From Auricularia sp. M13 (taxonomy: Eukaryota > Basidiomycota > Agaricomycetes > Auriculariales > Auriculariaceae): a stretch of 64,000 bases of DNA. This document shows positions 56,682 through 64,000 of the stretch, in pieces. Every line of letters starts with the position of its first letter. Positions within the stretch are counted from its first letter, which is position 1. The stretch lies in the NCBI GenBank assembly GCA_037042915.1, contig CM073195.1:1984001-2048000 (forward strand). The letters are read 5' to 3'. The notes beneath the pieces are model-generated. The model was given only the letters and a program-made list of their open reading frames with translations, was not told where the DNA came from and did not search any database. The position numbers and the translations under genes were made by a program.

Positions 56682-59225
56682 CGCCGACCTAGGCGCGCGT
56701 GCTGACTTGACTGCTGCCAACTCGATGTGGGCCGGGAGAAGATCGCGGGTCGGAGATCGGGACCAAACTCGCGCGCGCGTCTCCGAGTCCGGTGCCGCGC
56801 TGGACTCCGTGAGCAAACACGCACAAATAACAAAAACAACGCTGAGCGGTGCAGTATAAATGCACCTCCTCTACAGTTTCTGCACTCGAAAGGTGTATAC
56901 TATCATGTTAGAGCTGGATGAGAAGCAATTTCTTGAGCTGGGAGCGACGTTTGTGAGAGCGGGGGGCGGTCAGATGGCCTGGCGGAGCCGGTATGTGTAT
57001 GAGGATGCAACGACAGCTATTCAGAAAAACGTCTTAGCAGCATCAACAGTAACCGTTCCAATGAATATGAAGTCGGATGCTGATATCCTGTGATATCCTG
57101 CCAAGCCGCAAAGTGCCGCCGAGATTCCACAGGCGGAGCAATGATGGCAGACGACGTTCGAGTCGATTGACGGTGACATTCCATGGACCCTCGCACAGTT
57201 TCCCGGGAGTCATCGATAATGACAGCAAATCTGCGACATCTGCATGGTGTCATCCAGCCGCCCAGCCCGTATAAAGCCTCGCCCATCTTCTCTTTGAGAT
57301 TCAGCCGCTCTTCGCTATCCCCACTGGAAAGCACCTCAGCATGACACCCTCGCCGCACTCATCATCTGCTGCAGTTGCGAGACACGTTTTATCGGATCCC
57401 TGTACCGACAGCTTGAATTTCCCGGGCCGCCAAGGGTTGCCGGACTCACGATCGATAGTCTTCAAATAATCCTGCATGGTCACGTCGGGGGACAGTGGCA
57501 GAGAACCGCTCTTACAGGGTACCTCTCATTGCACCGTTCTCTCGCACCATAATATTTTTTAAATTGTCACGGGTTGCTTTGAGCGATATGGGAGGCGGCA
57601 CAGGCGAAACAAGCAAATGGGTGAACCCCCTCCCAGGGCCGCGGGGGTCGTGCTCTCCAGGCCGGTGGAGATGTGCGGAACGACAGCAGCCCGGAGCGAC
57701 AGAGCAGTCTAGCAGCCGAGGGAGGATCAACAGGCGCCAGATCAGAAGCTACGGCCGTGCACTCAATAGCCTGTATCGCGCGGTGCCCTGTTGCCTCTGA
57801 CAGCTCGAGGTATCTGGCATCGCGCAAGAGGCCGGTGTACACCATGGCCGCTTTGCAGCATCGAGCAAATAATATATTTACTGCGCGTATTGTGAGCGGT
57901 CTGCTACCATGCGAGTTGCGAACACGAAGGCGTACCTTTATTCTCGAGTCGTCGCTTTGGGCGGTGGAATGAGTTTGTCTGCAAACTCGGCTATGCATGC
58001 AGGAAGACCACAGTCCTCGAGTTCCAACGCACAGTGCCTACAAGCTCTATGCGCGCGAGGAACGCGGCGTCGTATTGCACGCAGGCGCGTAGATGCTCTG
58101 GCAGGACGTCGAAGAACCGATGGAGCATGACGGTTGCCAGAGCTCGATGACCAACGATGGTTTGGCTGTTGCTAACTGGAAGCACCTGTACGGTGAGGTT
58201 TTCGCTATGGTGAGCGACCTGAGACCAGGCAGGGTCGGTGAGAAGCTGCGTAAGGCGTGGGACGTGCTCTCGGTGAGACTAAACGATGCGAGCTGGGAGA
58301 TCTGCATCGGATCGAGCCCGGTGAAGAGAGCGGCGGTGGTGAGGGGTTGGATACTCATCTTGGGACTTGCTCTGATAGGCTTGGCGGAGCTTGATCAGTT
58401 CTCGTCAAGCTCTGGCACAGAATTCTGCTCCAAAGGCTCATACCGTTCGTGCATGAATAACGGTTCAATGGCTGCCGAAGATAGCCAGAGCTGACACCGA
58501 CCGCGCTGATGTGAGCTGCTGACGCAGCGAGGACCGGGCGGAGACGTTCCCAAGATTCGAACTGGTAAGCAACACTGCGCTTGCATAGAGTCGAGTATAG
58601 CGCCGGGCACTCGCTCAGCGCGCAGCAGCGGGCCGTGAGGGTAAGTGAGGTGAGGCAGATGGGAATCACAAGGACCGGACCAACACAAGAATACGACCAA
58701 GCGCACAGACGGCGAGCCAACTCGAGACCCAGGTTTTCCAACATCGAGACTGGCGGTATGAAGACAGCAGGGGTCGTAGGACACGCAGTCACTCCCTGCT
58801 GGACGCGGATTGCTGTCACCGGTCACGGTGGCGACGGGGATGATCGGGCGGCTGTGCAGCGCTGCCCGGCGATATACGGGGTCGGCTAAATTTGAGCATG
58901 CAAGGATCAGGTCGCCGGCGCTCGTCGCGCTAGCTGCATAGCGCGTCTGTGCAAGGGAGAAGGCAGGGTCTGAGGACAGGGACGGGGAGGAAGAACTGGG
59001 AAGGTAACAATCTGAGGACAAGATGTTTGAATAGGGAGAAACTCCGCTGCACCGCCTCTGCTTTCTCGTTTCTCCTCTTCGCCTGCCGTCCGACTCCAGA
59101 CAGTCAGAGCCAGGGCTCCAGAACCGGGCCCGCGCCCAGCTAGGAACCTTACTTTTGGCGCCTTTCCGCGGACGGCCTTTGTAATACGCTCCTCACGACC
59201 CTCTGAATATCCCGGATTATCTGTA
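56682..59225. other. 2.5-kb stretch with possible decayed gene
   Basis: 56682-57480 holds short frames only. On the minus strand between about 57980 and 58890, frames with leucine-rich patterns (FSPTLPGLRSLTIAK, FESWERLRPVLAASAAHI, VIPICLTSLTLTARC) recall F-box protein bodies. They lie in different frames with no clear introns between them, so this is either a decayed F-box relative or an intron-rich gene I could not resolve. 58900-59225 is probably the promoter of the next gene. Confidence 0.35.
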
Positions 59226-60756
59226 ATGCTGGGCTCACTGCTGGTGCTGGCGCTGGGCGCGCTGCCCGCGGCGCTGGCGGACCTGGTCATCGTGCCGTAC
59301 AGCGACCCGCGCATCCTGTACTCGGGCAACTGGGGCGACGACATCTTCGAGCTGCGCACGGGCCTTGACCCCGACGGCGGCGGCGTGAACGGCACCGCGA
59401 ACCCGCCGCCGTGCAAGCTGGGCGACAAGAGCCGGACGACGCCCAACATCGGCGACAGCTTCACCTTCACCTTCACCGGCGTCTCCGTCGCGCTCGTCAC
59501 GGAGAGCCGCAACGACCACGGCATCTTCAGCGTCAACGTCGACGGCATCTCGTCCACCGTCGACGGCTTCAGCGTCGCGCCCCACTGCGGCGTCTCGTTC
59601 AGTCAGGACCGCCTCGACAAGGATACCAGCCATACCATTACCGTCACCCTCACGCAGCGCAATACGGCCAGCAGCTATCCAAACACGTATCTCCAGTTAT
59701 TTTCCATACGGTCAGTCAGCCCATTCATCCATCCATTCAGCTTAATTCTCATATTCCGACAGATTCGATGACGGCGAGCAACACAGCACATCCTCGACCG
59801 CCACCTCGCCGCGGCCATCCAACACCGGGGGCGCCGGGTCCGGCAGCGACCAAAACGGGAACGGCGCCGGCGAGCCGCAGAGCGTCGGGCACTCGAACAC
59901 CGGCGCGATCGTCGGCGGTGTCGTCGGCGGCGTGCTCGCAGGCCTGGCGCTCGCCGGGCTGGCAACCTTCCTCTTCCTGCGCCACCGCCGCCGCGCCGCG
60001 CCCGCGCCGCACGAGCACCAGGAGCTGCTCGCCGCCAAGCCGTGGACGCCCGGCGCCCCCGGCGCGCCGGGCGCCGTCGGTCAGAACACGACGAGCTTCT
60101 ACAATAATGCGACGAGCTACTACCCCAGCGAGCCGAGCGATCTGGGCGGCCCGACGCATACGGAGGTGCCGTTTAGCGCGTACCCCGTCAGCAGCGTGTA
60201 TCCTGTGCGTAACGCCGTATCCTTTCGCTGTCCCTTGCCTTCATCGCCCTTCGCTTCGTTCGCGTGTCGCGGTGAGCCCTGGCCGCCGCACATGTCTATC
60301 TTCCCTGTTGCGGATGAACGGCCGCCGGCTCCGCACCCGGTCTATTTCCGTCAAACGCATTTCCTTTCCTGTGTCGCAAGGCCCTGAAACGTGCCACTGA
60401 CGCCGGCGCCCATACCCCACAGGCCTCTTCACACGGCTCAGTACACCGCTCGAACGGCTCGCGCGGCGGTGGGACGCTACACGACGAGGACGTCGAGCGT
60501 ATCGCCGGCCGCCTCGCGCAGCTTGTCCAGCCCGGCGCATCGGAATGGCCCGCCAGGTGCGCTTCCGGCTGTTTTATCCTGTTCCAAAACGGACCGGCTG
60601 ACTTGTGTTCTGCGTTTGTGTTTGCCCTTGTGCAGCCCGCCCTTGCCTCCGCTCCCGCCGCAAGCCGCGCCGCCGCCCAACTCCAAGGCGCACTACGTCG
60701 CGCGCGACCCGCCCGCGCGCCGGCAGGACGAGGACGAGCCGCCGCCTGCGTATTAA
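59226..60756 (+). CDS. Secretory single-pass membrane protein with PPAY tail
   Basis: The start at 59226 gives a signal peptide (LGSLLVLALGALPAALA). A beta-rich extracellular domain of about 150 residues follows (ILYSGNWGDDIFELRTG, FTFTFTGVSVALVTES, HGIFSVNVDGISSTVDGF), of the jelly-roll type common in basidiomycete surface proteins. After an intron (59709-59761) comes a Ser/Thr/Gly linker and one membrane helix, GAIVGGVVGGVLAGLALAGL, with LATFLFLRHRRR as stop-transfer. The cytosolic tail has two further exons, ERIAGRLAQLVQ and a Pro-rich end DEDEPPPAY. The final PPxY can bind WW domains of Rsp5-type ubiquitin ligases. About 380 residues. It is a familiar architecture without assigned function, probably a cell-surface sensor or wall-linked protein. 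Confidence 0.82.
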
Positions 60757-61089
60757 GTCTGCGTCGGTCTTTCGGTGTTGTCGTGCTGTTCGGAGGTCGT
60801 CATGCTGCTCAAGGAGGAATATGTTTCGGATGGAAGAAAGGATGGGCTACATACTTGCAGGTTGTCTTTTCTCTTTTTCACTTTCATCTTTCTTGGAGCT
60901 TTGCAATATCCCGTTATCTATTCGTTCATTTCTCCAAGTCCCTCTGCCTGTTTCGTGTGCACTGCCCCCTGTGGCGTATGCGCTTCGTGCTGCTGCGCCG
61001 GTGTACTATACAACACATATGAACAGTGAATGCCGGTCTGAATGCGTCACGGGTCGCCTCATTCCTGAGACTGGCTTCTTGGTGGCCAT
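60757..61089. other. 3' flank of the membrane-protein gene
   Basis: 330 bp with short frames only. It probably contains the 3' UTR. No other feature seen. Confidence 0.5.
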
Positions 61090-61091
61090 TA

Positions 61092-61517
61092 GATGTCTTG
61101 CGGCGAGCCCCGACATGTTGCGCCACATGTTGCGCCGAAATTTTGCATGCAAAATTTGATTTTGATTTCTTTTGTAAATTCCGTGCAGGAGCAAGATATC
61201 AGACAGCCTCTACAATAATACAACGCTTAAACTGACAACAGCACCGTCATAAGCCTCCAGCGGTGTGCACGATGCCCTTCGGGCGCAAAACGGTTATCAC
61301 CGAATATTACGTAAGCGTCCGGATTCTCCACCTCCGAGATGAGGACCGCTCGTCATCGTCGCTGGCCAGCAGACGGGGAAAAACCCATATTCTGAAGTAT
61401 AAAAAACTTCCTACAACTTTTTCTGCAAGGGAAAACTTTGTCAATATAAGCCTCAAAATTTCGTTCAAAATTTCGGCGCAACATGTCATCCGAAATGTTG
61501 CGCCACCGCAAGACATC
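61092..61517. mobile_element. TA-flanked MITE (426 bp)
   Basis: The ends gatgtcttgcgg (61092-61103) and ccgcaagacatc (61506-61517) are perfect 12-bp inverted repeats, and the dinucleotide ta lies directly outside both. A second inverted block of 21 bp, acatgttgcgccgaaatttt plus g (61125-61145, reversed at 61466-61486), lies inside. There is no coding frame. A TA duplication and short size suit a Tc1/mariner (Stowaway-like) MITE. The TA could also be part of a slightly longer terminal repeat. Confidence 0.75.
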
Positions 61518-62159
61518 TATTGCTGTCGAAGTTGAACTTCAGAATAGATGATTCTCAGGCAGGTCTCGCTTGACTGCGCATCCAGCAACCCCTGGCGCTC
61601 TCGCAGTCCTTATACTTACCTCCACTCTCGATTTCGGCAATGGACTCGACTGAGAGCCCGTTTGGGGTCACCACTCCGACGGTAGTGGTAGCGGTGCCGG
61701 AGGTAGACTCAACAAAGCCCGCTCGGCGCCAGCCGAGCCCCTCGCAGAGGGGCTTATGACAAAGTCCGCCAAATCGGGGACCTAGGATTATAGATTTGTG
61801 CCCCTCTCAATGCATTTTCGGACTCGCCTCAATGACAAAAGCTGTAACCAAGAACCTATAGAACTGCTCTGTATAGTTCTATTAGGTCGATACTGCCGCA
61901 CTACCGATATCGTCCGTGTTGAAGTGCAGCTTCGAATATTCTCGACAATGTACTCACGGCGCGTGCACCAAATGTAAAATAGCCAATTATATCTTATATC
62001 AATTACCCATAAATCATTCTAAGGCTATTCTGTATTGAAACTGTACTGCCAATGTCATCTGTTCGTTGAGAGTGCAAATGCGAGTCGCGGAGGTGCCAAA
62101 TCCGGAAGCATCCGTGATCTTGGCGATAACAGCGATAACAGCTGCCGTCACCGTCGCGC
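61518..62159. other. Intergenic upstream of the DUF6589 gene
   Basis: 640 bp. Contains the hairpin-rich stretch listed next and, nearer the gene, AT-rich sequence (attatatcttatatc near 61985) suited to a promoter. No gene is secure. Confidence 0.45.
61606..61835. ncRNA. Possible structured RNA (U1-snRNA-like start) or reverse-strand exon
   Basis: On the plus strand atacttacct begins at about 61610, identical to the 5' end of U1 snRNA. It is followed by compact hairpins: accact/agtggt, gctcgg/ccgagc and agcccctc/gaggggct. Then comes atttgtg near 61795, similar to the U1 Sm site. Against this, I see no recognisable U1-70K loop. On the minus strand the same bases read as an ideal splice donor (ggag|gtaagtat) after about 55 open codons. 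Both readings stay open. Confidence 0.25.
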
Positions 62160-64000
62160 ATGCCACCGAGGCGTACACCTGCAGACGATAATGCGGACGC
62201 TTCCAGAGCAAAGGGCATCGACTGGGAAGCTCTATTTCCCAGGAGTGAGAGCACTTCGGCAGTCTACAAAGCCTGTGCTATACTCTCTCTGATGACATGG
62301 CTCAACTTCTCGCCTCGCCAATTCCTCGACTGGTTCTTCTCCACAGAACACGCAGACTCGAAGAAGAAGGCAGCACAGTGCCTCAGCCCAAAAGGCGGGA
62401 TCTCTCCGCTGTCTATCTGGCTAGCAAACATTGCGGAGCGCTTTACCGGGGGTCTGGCAGCAGTAGAAGCCTCCATCGATCCCTTTGTCAAGGCAATTCT
62501 TCTACGCGAAAGTACTGCGGAAATCCAGTGCAGGGAGCTCAGCATTTGCCCAGGTGATATCAATCTTGCCGATCTTCTGGCTAGGGTTGGGACTGGCGCG
62601 GAGAGTGTGTCGTCTCGGATCCAGGAACTCATGCCACACTCAGTCTCGTGGTTGCTGCATGCCACGTCTGCGGATAACTCCTATCGAGCCAAACTAAAGC
62701 GCACAAGCGCTGCTACTTCAGAGGATGATACTTGGAACCCTGAGGCGCCCGAAGGTGCTGCGTTGGACGGCGCTGACGTCGAAATGGACGCCGAAGGTCC
62801 TGAATTCAGCGACGAAGGTCTCACTTGGCATAGCGAATACCCAGGTTTCAGTCGCAATCCGTTCATTGTACGTATCCCGTTCTATCTCACCCACTGTGCT
62901 CATGAACTATAAGGCCGTCATCTTTGTGCTCTCCGTCCTGCTCTTCGTCCGAAATCGTTCGACGAATGCATTTCCTTTTCTTCTTGGTGTTCAGATGATT
63001 ACGCATGGTGCCAGCACACGTATCATGACGACGTTCAGCTGCCTTGGGGTTGTAGTCTCTGCTCGCACGCTTGGTCGCTTTCGCGAGAGGATCTCACTCG
63101 ACGCCGTCTCCCGAGCAATTGACGCTATCGCTGCCAACCCGCTCTGGCTCTGGATAATCGACAACATCAATCTCTTCATACGGCGGGCAGCTCAGCGAAT
63201 CAACAAGCTTAACTACATGATTAACGCCACAAATGCCGCACTGATCTTTCTCCCTTCGGGCGTTCCCCCTGCGGCACTTGACTACAAGAAGTTTGCTTCA
63301 ATGCGGGGAAAACGGGCAGACGCTGTTCCAGAGGCCATAAGGCCTTCACCTGAGGATGATTCCCATATGATCAGGGCATACGAGGCTCTTGTCGAACAGT
63401 TTCTCATTGCCTACTGTCCAGGAGCAGACAAATGGGCCGACCGTACCGACATGAAGTTGCATGCAGCAGCTGCTATGCCGTCTGTGTCACCGCTGGCACC
63501 AGAGGTTACAAAGACCTTCCCTGTTGGTGTACTCGATGCAAACGAGGGTTCATACAAAGGACTCATCAAGGCGATCGAGCTCCTGCGGCAGCGCCTCCGT
63601 ATGACACCATCCCAATGGGCGGCAGACCTTCGCATTGGCGCCGGCGATTTTCTCACCTCTCGTAACATTCGCGGTGCCCAGTACATTCGACAGTATGATC
63701 ACAGCCCTGCCGAGCGACTCGAGACGATTTTGCCGCAGTCCCAGCTTTTCCATTTCGCCATGCGGGCTGCAGATGTCATTCATTCGGAGCATCTTGGTGA
63801 CTCTGTTAACGACCCGGGGTCACTTTCACGACAGAAAGACCAGCTGAGACGCAGTTACGACGTCAACAAGGTCGACTACGCTAATGCTAAGGCTCTCATC
63901 AGGCATTCGCTGATTGCGCGTATCCTGGACGGCGTCATGGTCGACAAGGGCTTTGGAACCTGGGCTGCATTAAGCAAGTGGAGACCTACGTACGCCGACG
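62160..64000 (+). CDS. DUF6589 family protein (3' end beyond window)
   Basis: Exon 1 runs 62160-62867, a 46-bp intron (62868-62913) restores frame (NPFI-AVIFVLSVLLFVRN), and exon 2 stays open to the window edge, so the protein is partial (over 590 residues). The N-terminal part is helical (AVYKACAILSLMTWLNFSP...QFLDWFF), then a Glu/Asp-rich linker. The DUF6589 region has LWLWIIDNINLFIRRAAQRINK and HMIRAYEALVEQFLIAYCPG, followed by KTFPVGVLDANEGSYKGLIKAIE. This family is greatly expanded in Agaricomycetes and unassigned. Its Asp-Asn motif (DNIN) and copy number suggest a transposase-like origin, but that is inference. The start codon is the first ATG in the frame and has a plausible Pro/Arg-rich leader. 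Confidence 0.82.

Noticed and set aside
1-64000. Retroelement or CRISPR-like content
   Set aside because: No reverse transcriptase, integrase or paired long direct repeats were recognised, and no regularly spaced direct repeats; the only regular array is the coding peptide repeat.

Overview
The window looks like nuclear DNA of a mushroom-forming basidiomycete (Agaricomycetes). Genes are split by many introns of about 45-65 bp with GT...AG ends. The families are ones typical of that group: velvet factors, DUF6534 membrane proteins, DUF6589 proteins, F-box proteins without strong repeats, and isopenicillin-N-synthase-like 2OG-Fe(II) oxygenases. Gene models were spliced by eye from reading frame, splice consensus and paralogue comparison. 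Boundaries are approximate except where an exact intron is given.

Layout. 0.7-6.0 kb: two tandem 2OG-Fe(II) oxygenase genes (A, B). 6.5-14.6 kb: a complete-looking 8.1-kb DNA transposon (MULE/KDZ type, transposase with DDE, SWIM and Ulp1 protease regions) with long terminal inverted repeats and a 9-bp target duplication. 15.1-16.0 kb: an NAD(P)-binding epimerase-like gene. 16.7-18.3 kb: a third oxygenase (C). 20.8-25.9 kb: a velvet-family gene with a very long Arg/Asp/Ser-rich tail and a 1.6-kb intron. 26-29.4 kb: gene-poor. 29.4-33.0 kb: two divergent F-box genes, then a small one-helix membrane protein and a DUF6534 seven-helix protein. 38.0-39.6 kb: a second velvet gene. 41.9-42.7 kb: a secreted repeat-peptide precursor, the most interesting item. 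43.6-44.1 kb: a hAT-type MITE. 45.2-46.2 kb: a REEP/Yop1/HVA22 protein. 46.9-50.9 kb: an inverted pair of F-box-like paralogues. 51.1-56.7 kb: a very large PHD-finger protein. 59.2-60.8 kb: a secretory single-pass membrane protein. 61.1-61.5 kb: a TA-flanked MITE. 62.2 kb to the end: a DUF6589 protein cut by the window edge.

Main discovery candidate. The minus-strand gene at 41869-42742 encodes a 237-residue protein with a signal peptide and twelve copies of VVYHPY. Ten of the copies are followed directly by Lys-Arg (Kex2 site). From the third copy on, the spacers are built almost only of X-Pro and X-Ala dipeptides, the substrate of Ste13/DPP-IV-type dipeptidyl aminopeptidases. The last copy ends exactly at the stop codon. 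This is the processing logic of the ascomycete alpha-factor, in a fungus group whose known mating pheromones are farnesylated CaaX peptides. It could be a peptide signal or a RiPP precursor.

How the genes may work together. Two velvet regulators, three oxygenases and a peptide precursor lie within 42 kb. A joint secondary-metabolism or development locus is possible, but this is inference only: spacing is wide and unrelated genes and transposons lie between.
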